From positions 12,026-53,545 of the forward strand of contig DAPW01000005.1 in assembly GCA_002502245.1 (NCBI GenBank): a stretch of 41,520 bases of DNA. Reading direction: 5' to 3'. This document shows, one piece after another, positions 24,690 through 32,874 of the stretch. The DNA comes from Methanoregula sp. UBA154 (GTDB lineage: Archaea; Halobacteriota; Methanomicrobia; Methanomicrobiales; Methanospirillaceae). The first letter of the stretch is position 1. Each line of letters starts with the position of its first letter. The position numbers and the translations under genes were made by a program. The notes beneath the pieces were generated by a model. That model was not told where the DNA came from, searched no databases, and worked only from the letters and a program-made list of their open reading frames with translations.

Positions 24690-25498
24690 GACCAGCCCTC
24701 CCCGAGCGCGATATAAATGGAGGCGATGATGATGTCAGCCATCGAACCCGGGTTGATGTCCTGCCGGATGCAGTCCTCGTCAAACTGCTGGAGGGACTCG
24801 TTCCCGTCAAGGACCCCGCGGGCCTGGAGCATGGTCTGTTGTGCCACCTCGGACCCGTGTTTTTTTATGATGAACGTGTCCGGCTCGGTTGCAAGGAGCG
24901 TGAGGAAGGTGTCGACAATGGACTGCCGCCCGGGCCCGAGCTGGATCAGGAGATCGGCACCCCGCCGCACGAGCGGAAACCCGGTCACCCATTCCCGGGC
25001 AACCATATCATTGGCAGCCGAGTGCTGCATGATATCGAGGAGCGTCATCTCCCGGTCGCGGATCAGGGTGAGGGCATGGGGGTCATTCACGTCGATCTCA
25101 TCGGTTGCGTTCATCTTCACGGACGTCATCGCAAACGCCTTGTAAAACGCAACGGCGTCAGAAGTATCCGTTCGTCCGACCGCCTGGATCGCCCCGGGAA
25201 TGTCGCCGCCGTACAGCAGCGGGATGAGCAGGATGAAGGCGCCGAAATGGGTATTGCCCCCGGCGTGGCAGTTGGTGTCGCGGACGGCGTGCCGGATGAT
25301 CTCGCCGATCCGGCCTTCTCCCCGCGCGGCCTCTTCAAGCGCTGACCGGGCAAAGATCGTGGACGCGAGGAAATGTTCGAGCCGGGTCTCCGGGTAGTCG
25401 TGACAGCGGTCCACGTTGCCCGGCTTCGGGTAGGCGGTCACCTCGAGCATCATCGCCAGCTGCGCCCGTTCGGCAGCATCCATGCGGATACAGGTCAT
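24677..25498 (-). CDS. CitG-like triphosphoribosyl-dephospho-CoA synthase family protein
   Basis: A 273-aa protein of the CitG/MdcB fold: EVTAYPKPGNVDRCHDYPETRLEHFLAST near the N-terminus, and GGNTHFGAFILLIPLLYGG with the family's conserved glycine-rich helix start. Bacterial CitG makes the triphosphoribosyl-dephospho-CoA precursor of the citrate lyase prosthetic group. Methanogens have no citrate lyase, and their homologues are linked by context to C1-cofactor metabolism. The ATG overlaps the stop of the marker 9 gene by four bases, and its 3' end overlaps DUF447, so the genes are tightly coupled. Confidence 0.8.
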   Translation of the reverse strand: MTCIRMDAAERAQLAMMLEVTAYPKPGNVDRCHDYPETRLEHFLASTIFARSALEEAARGEGRIGEIIRHAVRDTNCHAGGNTHFGAFILLIPLLYGGDIPGAIQAVGRTDTSDAVAFYKAFAMTSVKMNATDEIDVNDPHALTLIRDREMTLLDIMQHSAANDMVAREWVTGFPLVRRGADLLIQLGPGRQSIVDTFLTLLATEPDTFIIKKHGSEVAQQTMLQARGVLDGNESLQQFDEDCIRQDINPGSMADIIIASIYIALGEGWSWDS

Positions 25499-26610
25499 TG
25501 AAAAACACGGCTCATGATCGTTTCTGAGAGCTCGCGTTTCAGGCGCATATAATCTTTCGGGTTGATATCATGCTGCTTTAAAGTCATGTTCCGGAACATA
25601 CAGGGCGATGAGTTCTTGCAACAGAACGCAAGGCTCCCAAAACAGGTCTGGCTCCCGTGCTCGAGCGGGGTCCCCCGGACTGATTCCAGTTTCAACCGGA
25701 TGTAGTCATCGCGCGGCATGCCGATGCGCGCGAGAGTCGGGATGAGCGGGCATTCCTTGACCGGCATGCAGCAGAAGGCAAGCGCCCGGATATCGCCGCC
25801 GCGGCAGAGCTGTTTGGGGGCGTTGTACCACCCTTCTTCATCGGCAAAACGGGTGATCGCGGCATCCAGCCCGGAAAGGGTCCGCTCATCGGACTGGCGG
25901 GCAACCGATATAAGGTCGGCACCGTGCTGGAGCATCTCTTTCATGCGGTCGAACGTGGTGATGGAGTTGTTGGCTATGATGAGGAGCGGACAACTGTTCC
26001 GTATCTGCCGGAGTTTGGCAGCCCCTGTGTCCATGAGATCAATATGCAGGATATCGGCACCCGCCTTCCAGAGAGATGCCGCAAGTGCCCGGTCATCGTC
26101 CGCAACGCCGACACGTATCTTAACGGAGACCGTGACCCCCTCCTCTTTCAGTGCCCGGACTGCGGCAACAAGCTTGTCCGGATTTTTCAGGTAAAATTCC
26201 CCGCATCCGGCCTCCACCATGGCCGGCTGCCGGCAGTGGGCATCGATCTCGTAGACAACGGAATCCCCCAGTGCCCGGGCAAGGGACCGGAAGGAATCCG
26301 GAGAACTTCCCCGGAGGTTGATCCCGGGGACCACGTCGCTCTTCTCCATCAGGGCAATCTGGGCCCGGAGTTCCAGGACCGGGTCCTCGTACAGGAACTC
26401 TTTCCGGTCCCCGGCGCCCGCAAGTGATTGTGCAGCGGCCATGGTCGGCGCATCGATGGAATATCCGCCTATGAACGCAAAACCGATGTGTGCAGCACGA
26501 CCGAGCACGTAGGATGCATCAACGATCCCGGCCATGGATGCAATTCCGACCGGTGTTTTCACGACCCGGTCATTGATGAGCAGTCCGAATCGCTCAAAAG
26601 CATGCATCAT
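25495..26610 (-). CDS. methanogenesis marker 9 protein (Dus-like flavoprotein with Cys-rich tail)
   Basis: A 371-aa product. Residues 1-280 look like an FMN-binding TIM barrel of the dihydrouridine synthase/DHODH type: KTPVGIASMAGIVDASYV, then INLRGSSPDSFRSLA, VSVKIRVGVADDDRALAASLWKAGADILHIDLMD and LLIIANNSITTFD. The C-terminal 90 residues carry many Cys (LCRGGDIRALAFCCMPVKECP, QTCFGSLAFCCKNSSPC), suiting an iron-sulfur cluster and matching the methanogenesis marker 9 domain, which is found in essentially all methanogens. The start at 26610 avoids overlap with the upstream gene; the frame further upstream is the shadow of that gene. Function is unknown. Confidence 0.78.
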   Translation of the reverse strand: MMHAFERFGLLINDRVVKTPVGIASMAGIVDASYVLGRAAHIGFAFIGGYSIDAPTMAAAQSLAGAGDRKEFLYEDPVLELRAQIALMEKSDVVPGINLRGSSPDSFRSLARALGDSVVYEIDAHCRQPAMVEAGCGEFYLKNPDKLVAAVRALKEEGVTVSVKIRVGVADDDRALAASLWKAGADILHIDLMDTGAAKLRQIRNSCPLLIIANNSITTFDRMKEMLQHGADLISVARQSDERTLSGLDAAITRFADEEGWYNAPKQLCRGGDIRALAFCCMPVKECPLIPTLARIGMPRDDYIRLKLESVRGTPLEHGSQTCFGSLAFCCKNSSPCMFRNMTLKQHDINPKDYMRLKRELSETIMSRVFQ

Positions 26611-26642
26611 GAGTTCATATCCGTTGACAGTATTGAAACAAA

Positions 26643-27104
26643 TTACTTTGCATTGGGAGACCCGAGTACATACCCGTCCTTTGACCTGGCAAGGACAATG
26701 CAGGAGCGGGCATCCTCCCTGCTGATTCCCGTGCTGTGCCGGAAACGGCCCGCAACCTGCTGCCACGGGATCAGGAATGCTTCGTCCGCCATATGCGGCC
26801 CCTGCCGGAACTCGACTGCGAGAAACCCGGTGCGCCCGCTCTTCCTGAGCTGATCCGAGATCGCATCCACCGGGTGGAGACTGTTGCTGTCCGCATGGAA
26901 GTGCTGGGTGAAGTACAGTTTCTTGTCGATGATGGACCTGCACTCGATCGAGCAGTACCAGGAAGGATGGGGCGAGTCAGCGAGCACGTTTCCGGAATGT
27001 CTGGCGGATCTCTGCGACCCGGGGCGGTAGGCAAACCCCGGGATCTGGTTCGTTTTAAAAAAACGGTTCAGGCAGCTGACGATCTCCCGCTCGAAATCAC
27101 TCAT
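26643..27104 (-). CDS. RecU/Holliday-resolvase-like nuclease-fold protein
   Basis: A 153-aa protein. The middle and end resemble RecU-type PD-(D/E)xK folds: WYCSIECRSIIDKKLYFTQHF, where the E-x-K position reads ECR, then DAISDQLRKSGRTGFLAVEFRQGP and EAFLIPWQQV, like the QxxxLxxxxxxGGxxFxIIxF..xxYLI run of RecU. The substitution of the catalytic Lys by Arg may mean altered or lost nuclease activity. The assignment is tentative. The gene is the first of the four-gene minus-strand set, 32 bases before the marker 9 gene, and diverges from cfbA across a 375-base gap. Confidence 0.5.
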   Translation of the reverse strand: MSDFEREIVSCLNRFFKTNQIPGFAYRPGSQRSARHSGNVLADSPHPSWYCSIECRSIIDKKLYFTQHFHADSNSLHPVDAISDQLRKSGRTGFLAVEFRQGPHMADEAFLIPWQQVAGRFRHSTGISREDARSCIVLARSKDGYVLGSPNAK

Positions 27105-27479
27105 TGGTCATACTGGTGGATCCTGGATTAAAAATTGCTCTGTGGAGCCGTACAAACCGGAGTTCCTCCCTGGGCGATCAAAGCCGGCAACCTCAATGTG
27201 TGACGGGCCCCTGATTCAGGGGTCCGTCCGGCCGCCCGGGGCACCGCGGGGCAGATTGCCGTTCTCTTCGTCACGTACCGGATCAGCCTTGGGAGTGCCT
27301 CTTACCCGTGGCGCAATATGGCGGAACATTTATCGCAGTATTACGAAAGCCGGCATCATTCCGATAAAAATTATTACGATCAGTACCTATTTTTCATACA
27401 GTGTGGAAGATGCATAAGGATCCGGATCGTCTGGCCTTATCAGGAAAACACCCAAAAAACAGCATTTGAGGTTACCTAC
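27105..27479. other. divergent promoter region between the marker 9 set and the cfb cluster
   Basis: No gene is seen. An AT-rich stretch at about 27358-27400 (CGATAAAAATTATTACG) can supply the cfbA promoter. Around 27207-27262 GGGCCCCTGATTCAGGGG and GCCCGGGGCACCGCGGGGCA resemble the central block of family A and may be a decayed copy. Confidence 0.45.
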
Positions 27480-27878
27480 ATGGCAAAGGGAATGTTACTC
27501 GTAGGACATGGGAGCACCATGCCCTACAACCAGGAACTTGTTGAGAAGACCGCCGAATTCATCAAGGCAAAGAATGCCGGCTATATCGTGAAATGCGGGT
27601 TCATGAACATGAACAAGCCCACGATCAGAGAATCGCTGGAGGCATTCCGGCACGAGCCTATCGAAGCGCTCGTGGTTGTTCCCCTCTTCCTTGCAAAAGG
27701 CGTTCACATAGAAAAAGACATTCCCGGGGAGATCGGTCTTGCGGAAGGAGTCAAGAGAGGCAGTTTTGCCCTGAACGGGAAATCCATACCGCTCGTGTAC
27801 GCAGACCCGATTGGCAGCGATCCGCTCCTTGCCGAGCTGATGGTCAGGAACGCGGACAAAGCGCTCTCCCTCCTCTGA
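27480..27878 (+). CDS. cfbA: CfbA sirohydrochlorin nickelochelatase (short CbiX type)
   Basis: A 132-aa small homodimeric class II chelatase that inserts Ni2+ into sirohydrochlorin, the first dedicated step to coenzyme F430 (and Co2+ for cobamides). MLLVGHGST has the first metal-binding His at residue 10 and PLFLAKGVHIEKDIPGEI the second at residue 76, the classical CbiX pair. The length is that of the half-size archaeal CbiXS. ATG 27480 has GAGGT upstream; the frame to 27318 is upstream region. It is the first gene of the cfbA-E-D-B cluster, nine bases before cfbE. Confidence 0.93.
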   Translation: MAKGMLLVGHGSTMPYNQELVEKTAEFIKAKNAGYIVKCGFMNMNKPTIRESLEAFRHEPIEALVVVPLFLAKGVHIEKDIPGEIGLAEGVKRGSFALNGKSIPLVYADPIGSDPLLAELMVRNADKALSLL

Positions 27879-27887
27879 TTTTTTTGT

Positions 27888-29105
27888 ATGCATGTCCTGG
27901 TACTGGATTTGATCCACGGCGGAACAGAGATCGGTGCGGCCTACAGGGAGGCCGGGCATTCGGTCGATGTTGTGGATGTCTATCGTGGTACCACGCCCGG
28001 TGAACTGCGCGGGGCACAACACCGGCACTATGACCTTGTCGTGGCGCCGGTCCACCTTGACCCGGACCACCCGCTGCTTGCCAACCCGGCGGTCCCGGTC
28101 ATCACCCATCACGAGGCAGTACGCCGGCTGCTGGGAGGGCACCTGCCCCGCCCTATGATCGAGATCACCGGGGCACAGGGAAAGACCACCACGGCCCACG
28201 CGCTTGCGCATATCCTCCCCGGTAACGGCGTCCTGCATACCTCTGCCGGGACATACCGGTGCCCGGGAGGAGACCTGCTCTTTAAAAAAAGTATCACTCC
28301 CGCGTCCGCGATTGCTGCGGTCCGCTCCGCCTGCCGGGTGCAGGGCTGGCTCGTAGCCGAGATCTCGCTTGGTGTAACCGGGGCAGGGAATCTCGCTATC
28401 ATCACTTCGCCGGATACGTACCCGTTTGCTGCCGGGAAGAAGAGTGCGATCGATGAGAAGATCGCATCGGTTCAGCATGCGGAGCGCATACTGACAGCGG
28501 ATGGCGTACCCTGCAAAGGGGAAAATGTCGTCCGCGTCAGCGATGTTGCCCGGTGCGATGGCATGCACTGCACCGTCAGGTATGACGGGAAAAGATGTAT
28601 CCTGACCAATCCGCTGTTCCTCATCCCGCCCTACCGCACCCCGCTCATGCTCGCCGCTGCTGCCGCGATGATCCTGCAGGTCAGCCCGGCCCCGCTCGAT
28701 CATTTCACTGCACTGCCGGGCCGGATGTCGATAAGTCACGAAAAAGGCCTTGTAATCATCGATAATGCCAACAGCGGCACGAACAGGGCAACGACTATCT
28801 GCGCTGCCCGGTATGCCCGTCACTGCGCCGGGATGAACGAGCTGACCCTGGTCATCGGTCAGGTAGAAGGAGACGGCGCGGTCTGCGAAGGCTTTTCCGC
28901 TGACCAGATCCTGGATGCGATTGAGGAGGTCCGGCCTTCCCACATCGTCATGGTAGGCCGGTATCCCGGCTCCGGCACCCCACGGGCCGAAGCACTCCAG
29001 GGGATGGCCGACGCCTTCTGTATTACTCTTGAGGATGGCAGGAATGCTGCCGTGCGCATAGCACAGAAAGGTTCGATTGTCCTTTCGGTGAAAACCTGGA
29101 GATAA
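27888..29105 (+). CDS. cfbE: CfbE coenzyme F430 synthase (Mur ligase-like)
   Basis: A 405-aa ATP-dependent Mur-ligase-fold enzyme that closes the cyclohexanone ring of F430 by activating the propionate side chain of seco-F430. The P-loop is ITGAQGKTTTAH at about residues 93-104, then VAEISLGVTGAGNLAIITSPDTYP and a C-terminal domain with VIIDNANSGTN. The N-terminal 85 residues form a separate small domain (MHVLVLDLIHGGTEIG) typical of the CfbE group. It lies between cfbA and cfbD with gaps of 9 bases on each side, which indicates one operon. Confidence 0.9.
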   Translation: MHVLVLDLIHGGTEIGAAYREAGHSVDVVDVYRGTTPGELRGAQHRHYDLVVAPVHLDPDHPLLANPAVPVITHHEAVRRLLGGHLPRPMIEITGAQGKTTTAHALAHILPGNGVLHTSAGTYRCPGGDLLFKKSITPASAIAAVRSACRVQGWLVAEISLGVTGAGNLAIITSPDTYPFAAGKKSAIDEKIASVQHAERILTADGVPCKGENVVRVSDVARCDGMHCTVRYDGKRCILTNPLFLIPPYRTPLMLAAAAAMILQVSPAPLDHFTALPGRMSISHEKGLVIIDNANSGTNRATTICAARYARHCAGMNELTLVIGQVEGDGAVCEGFSADQILDAIEEVRPSHIVMVGRYPGSGTPRAEALQGMADAFCITLEDGRNAAVRIAQKGSIVLSVKTWR

Positions 29106-29114
29106 CTGATCAGT

Positions 29115-30179
29115 ATGAAGTACATGCACCCCCGTCCCAGTTCGATTGTCGCCGCGCTCTATACGGCCCGTGACCTGAAAGTCGATGTCGCCATCCTCCA
29201 CGGCCCGTCCGGCTGTTCCTTCAAGCACGCCCGGCTTTTGGAGGAGGACGGGATGCGGGTCCTTACGACTTCGCTTGCCGACAACGAGTTCATCTTTGGT
29301 GGCCAGAAACCGCTGGAGGACGTACTGCGGTATGCCGAGAAGACATTCTCGCCGCAGCGCATGGCGGTTATCGGCACGTGCGTATCGATGATCATCGGTG
29401 AGGACCTTCAGTCGGCCATTGACGGTGCCGGTATCACGACCCCTACGATCGCTGTCGACATCCATGCCGGGTACATCGAGAATATCGCCGGGGTGCTCTC
29501 CACGCTTGAAGCGGCCGAGCAGGCCGGCTGGATCACGTTTGCTGAACTCGAACGCCAGCGGTTCATGATGGGCAAGGCGACTGAGGTGGAGCGCCTGCGG
29601 GGCGCAGCCTGCCAGTCCTATATCGAGCCGTCGCGGGGCGACCTCAAGCACAAGGCTGCCGTCCGGTTGCTCGAACTTGCCCGGGGCGGGAAACGGGGGG
29701 TTGCAATCCTGAACGCGAAGAAGGAGACCGCATACATGTTTGCCGACGAACTGATCGCGCTGCACGATGCCTGCCCGGATGCAGATATCACGTATATTGC
29801 CAACCTCGACCAGCGCGGGCTCCCCAAGACCCGGGCGGACGCAGAAATAATCCTCAGTGAAATGATCGCACGGGAGGTGAAGCCGGAACTGGTCGGGGCG
29901 CTGGACGAGTACGGGGCGAACGGGGACGTGCTCGGGAGAAGGATCGTCGAACTTGCTCCCGCGTTTGCGCTCATTGCCGGTGTCCCGCATGCGATCCCGG
30001 AGGAGTATACTAAGGGTATTGAGTGTTTCTCCATCACCAATGGTCCGCGGCAGGTCGCCCCGCTCCATGCGCTCGGCCATGAGCATGTGATGGTGGAGAT
30101 CGACCTGCACCCGAAGACGCTGGGTGTCAGGACTATTATTGAGAGCGAATTCGGGGCCGTGCTCCGGAGTATGGTATGA
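29115..30179 (+). CDS. cfbD: CfbD, Ni-sirohydrochlorin a,c-diamide reductive cyclase subunit
   Basis: A 354-aa nitrogenase NifD/NifK homologue. With the NifH-like CfbC it reduces Ni-sirohydrochlorin a,c-diamide by six electrons and forms the gamma-lactam ring. Cys34 in HGPSGCSF and Cys89 in VIGTCVSM are the expected iron-sulfur ligands of the homodimer. Further support: LADNEFIFGGQKPLEDVLRYAEKTF near residue 55, GVPHAIPEEY and QVAPLHALGHEHVMVEIDLHPKTLGVRTII at the C-terminus. It overlaps cfbB by four bases (ATGA). CfbC is not in the window. Confidence 0.93.
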   Translation: MKYMHPRPSSIVAALYTARDLKVDVAILHGPSGCSFKHARLLEEDGMRVLTTSLADNEFIFGGQKPLEDVLRYAEKTFSPQRMAVIGTCVSMIIGEDLQSAIDGAGITTPTIAVDIHAGYIENIAGVLSTLEAAEQAGWITFAELERQRFMMGKATEVERLRGAACQSYIEPSRGDLKHKAAVRLLELARGGKRGVAILNAKKETAYMFADELIALHDACPDADITYIANLDQRGLPKTRADAEIILSEMIAREVKPELVGALDEYGANGDVLGRRIVELAPAFALIAGVPHAIPEEYTKGIECFSITNGPRQVAPLHALGHEHVMVEIDLHPKTLGVRTIIESEFGAVLRSMV

Positions 30180-31552
30180 GGCAGATCCTTATCACCGGTG
30201 ACCGCTCGGGCAGCGGCAAGACCAGCATCACGCTCGCGCTTGCGGCGCTTCTCGCAAAAAAGGGGCGGGTCCAGACCTTCAAGGTGGGGATGGACTATAT
30301 CGACCCGTCCTACCTGACGGCAGTCTCCGGCCGTCCCTGCCGGAACCTTGACAGTTTCGCGCTGTCGGATGCGCAGGTCCGGGACATCTTCCGGTATGGG
30401 TGTCGCGGGGCTGACATGGCCCTTGTCGAGGGGGTCCGCGGGCTGTACGAAGGGGCGGACGCGCTCACCGACATCGGTAGTACTGCGGCGATTGCAAAGA
30501 CGCTCGACCTGCCGCTCATCCTTGTGGTGTCGGCGCAGAGCATCACCCGGAGTGCTGCAGCGATTGTCAAAGGTTTCCAGTCTTTCGATCCGGCGGTCCG
30601 GATTGTTGGTGTCATTCTCAATAATATCAGGGGCGGGTCGCACAAGGCAAAGGCAATAACCGCGATTGAACATTACTGCGGTGTGCCGGTCATCGGGGCC
30701 ATCCCCCGGATGGAGGAGATGCACCTTGCCATGCGCCACCTCGGCCTCGTCCCCTATCGCGAAGGGTCCGGGCGGGGAGATTTCGATGCCCGGATCGATA
30801 CCATTACGGAGATGATCGGGCAGTACGTTGACCTTGACCGGTTTGTCTCGCTCATGAAGGAGTGTGACATGCCCCGGGAGCGGTCACCGTCCTTTGACCC
30901 CACACCGGTGCGGGACGTGAAGATCGCTATCGCGCTTGACGAGGCATTCAATTTTTATTATGCCGACCTGTTCGATATCCTGCACTCCCTTGGAGCGGAG
31001 TATATCCCTTTCAGCCCCGTGCACGACCGTCTCCCGGAAGCGGATGGATATATCATCGGCGGCGGGTATCCGGAACTCTTTGTCCGCGAGCTGGAGGCAA
31101 ACGGCCGCATGCGGGAGGCCCTGAAAGAGACGGCACAGAATGGTACCCCGGTCTATGCAGAGTGTGGCGGCCTGATGTACCTTACGGAGCGCATGATCCT
31201 GAAGAAGGGCTGGCAGGGGTCCGGGACCGATCAGTCCGCTGAGATGTGCGGTCTTTTTGGCGGTGAGACCCGGATGCCGGCACGCCGCGTGGTCAGCTAC
31301 GTGGAAGGGACTTCCGATGCGGCTTCACCGGTGGGCGGCGCCTCGTTCCGGGGTCACGAATTCCATTACTCGGACGTGGTGCTTGAGCGGGACACGCGTT
31401 ATGCCTACCGCCTTTCCCGGGGTATCGGCATACAGGACAACCGAGACGGGGCGGTTGTTGCAAACACCCTGGGCAGCTATACCCACCTTCACCCGGTTGC
31501 GAGTGCGGAGATGTTCCGGCATTTTGTCGGGATGTGCCGGGTGAAACAGTAA
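30176..31552 (+). CDS. cfbB: CfbB Ni-sirohydrochlorin a,c-diamide synthase (CbiA type)
   Basis: A 458-aa ATP- and glutamine-dependent amidotransferase that amidates the a and c acetates of Ni-sirohydrochlorin. The N-terminal synthetase domain starts with the P-loop GDRSGSGKTS (about 8-17) and has KVGMDYIDPSYL and VEGVRGLYEGAD. The C-terminal type-I glutaminase has GGGYPELF and the nucleophile Cys near residue 330 in YAECGGLMYLTE. It could also act in cobyrinate amidation, since CbiA and CfbB are close relatives, but placement in the cfb cluster favours F430. It is the last gene of the cluster. Confidence 0.92.
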   Translation: MRQILITGDRSGSGKTSITLALAALLAKKGRVQTFKVGMDYIDPSYLTAVSGRPCRNLDSFALSDAQVRDIFRYGCRGADMALVEGVRGLYEGADALTDIGSTAAIAKTLDLPLILVVSAQSITRSAAAIVKGFQSFDPAVRIVGVILNNIRGGSHKAKAITAIEHYCGVPVIGAIPRMEEMHLAMRHLGLVPYREGSGRGDFDARIDTITEMIGQYVDLDRFVSLMKECDMPRERSPSFDPTPVRDVKIAIALDEAFNFYYADLFDILHSLGAEYIPFSPVHDRLPEADGYIIGGGYPELFVRELEANGRMREALKETAQNGTPVYAECGGLMYLTERMILKKGWQGSGTDQSAEMCGLFGGETRMPARRVVSYVEGTSDAASPVGGASFRGHEFHYSDVVLERDTRYAYRLSRGIGIQDNRDGAVVANTLGSYTHLHPVASAEMFRHFVGMCRVKQ

Positions 31553-31615
31553 GCCGTGTCAGTACGGTTACGAATCCAAAAAGGAGTGCCTTGTCCCGCT
31601 CCGGCCGGTTGCGGA

Positions 31616-31909
31616 TCAGGTCTTTTTGAGGACCAGGTTCATGGCACCGGGCTGGAAACCAGCGGCCATTGAGAGATGACCCCTGATAAATCGCCCGGGG
31701 CAGGCCGTGATCCGGTGCATGTTCCGGACCCGGTATAATCGGGCTGCCCGTTGCCATGAATGCGATGGTGATGACACGGGATCGCCGCTACGATACCGGT
31801 AGTCATCATCTTTTCTCATCCCGCGCCATTCCCCCGGCTGGTTCCTGACGGAATTCACCAAGACCCCCTGCAGGTCTTCCGAACCGATACCGCTGGTTGC
31901 TGCGGGCAT
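31616..31909 (-). pseudogene. possible 3' remnant of a methyltransferase-like gene
   Basis: The minus-strand frame ends in MAAGFQPGAMNLVLKKT, which recalls the C-terminus of small class I SAM-dependent methyltransferases (AGFxPGAMNFVL). The preceding part (GEWRGMRKDDDYRYRSG) has no SAM-binding motif and no proper start, so if genuine it is only a fragment. The identification is from memory and weak. Confidence 0.2.
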
Positions 31910-31980
31910 CCTTCACCTGGCGCTTTGTTCTATGGCAAGGTTGTCATGAGGCCGGCATCCAGTACAATATGATGGGATCT

Positions 31981-32238
31981 GCCCTTTAGAAACGGGTCTG
32001 AACCGTTGGTGTTCATAATAGAACGATGAAAATCGGAAAAGACATAATAATTCCTACGCGATCTCCTTACCTCAGGGCCCTCCGGGATACGGAGGGGCAG
32101 TTCGGTTGTTTTTTTTTTGAGATATCAGTCCTTGACCTGCCGCGGGGGCGTCCCTTCGGGGACGGCGGCATATATCACAATCGGGAATATGGGGGTTTCA
32201 ACCCCCAATTATTCTGTCTGAAAGAATTCAATTTTCAT
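31981..32238 (+). repeat. family A repeat, copy A5
   Basis: Terminal hairpin GCCCTTTAGAAACGGGT at 31981-31997, then TGAAC..GTTCA at 31999-32015, and a core from ATGAAAATCG (32026-32035) to CAATTTTCAT (32229-32238). Internal blocks are CTCAGGGCCCTCCGGGATAC, CCGCGGGGGCGTCCCTTCGG and the GGGGGTTTCAACCCCC hairpin beside TTATTCTGTCTGAAAGAATT, shared with A2 and A3. Confidence 0.75.
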
Positions 32239-32248
32239 GAGAACGCCC

Positions 32249-32487
32249 ATGAACGGACGTTCACCCCCAAACCATGAAAATCAGGAGAACCCTGTGATAG
32301 AGCGAGGATTCCCCGCTTCAGGGCCTCTCCGAGGCACGGCGGGGCAGGAAGGTTCGATCTCCCAGCCATTTTTTCAATCGTCCGGAACCCGCCGCGGGGC
32401 GCCCTCCGGGGCGGCGGGCGTTCATCGCAACAGGGAGTATCAAGGATCAATCCCCATCATCGATTCCTAAAATGAAGCGATTTTCAT
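32249..32487 (+). repeat. family A repeat, copy A6
   Basis: Starts with the TGAACGGACGTTCA hairpin, the core runs from ATGAAAATCA (32274) to CGATTTTCAT (32478-32487). It is nearly collinear with A1, including GGCCTCTCCGAGGCACGGCG, CCCGCCGCGGGGCGCCC and GTTCATCGCAACAGGGA. A5 and A6 sit head to tail, and A6 adjoins an inverted B copy. Confidence 0.75.
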
Positions 32488-32695
32488 AGGAAAATCTCTC
32501 TTAAAGATGAGATCAAACCCCTTGCGCCAGCCTGGCCACCATCTGGAGCAGAGGCGCATCGATGCCATGGTATGACGTTGATTTTACTCATCCTGTTTTT
32601 TGAAAAAAACAGGTAAAACCGCAGTATCACAACCGTGGCGCCACGGCAGCGGACCAAGGTCCCGGGAGCGTCAGGGATCTGAATGATCTCTGCAA
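32478..32695 (-). repeat. family B repeat, copy B-iv (inverted)
   Basis: Read on the minus strand: ATTCAGATCCCTGACGCTCC, then the CCTGTTTTTTTCAAAAAACAGG hairpin region (also seen shorter in B-iii), GGCTGGCGCAAGGGGTTTG and the TTTTCCTATGAAAATCGC end. The junction with A6 shares one ATTTTCAT end, as in the other arrays. 32696-32874 holds no further feature before ilvE. Confidence 0.7.
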
Positions 32696-32874
32696 AGCAA
32701 TGGGATTCCCGCTTCATTGGGAATATTCCGGATTTTAACAACAGATTGGGCGGTACCCCCCTTTGCAAAACCGCCGTTCCGGCGGGCTTCCTCCCGGAGG
32801 TTCAGAGTGGCTGGGACCATAGCCCGCAGGTTCAAAGAAAAAACTACATGAGTCCCGGCATCTCATGAACAGGT

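Noticed and set aside
26611..26943. Longer N-terminus for the marker 9 gene
   Set aside because: The extension overlaps the RecU-like gene and has no similarity to the TIM-barrel family; ATG 26610 gives the expected length.
27495..30110. Long minus-strand open frame of 871 codons across the cfb genes
   Set aside because: It is the antisense shadow of cfbA, cfbE and cfbD in high-GC DNA; its composition is Arg/His/Gly/Asp-rich and no domain is recognisable.
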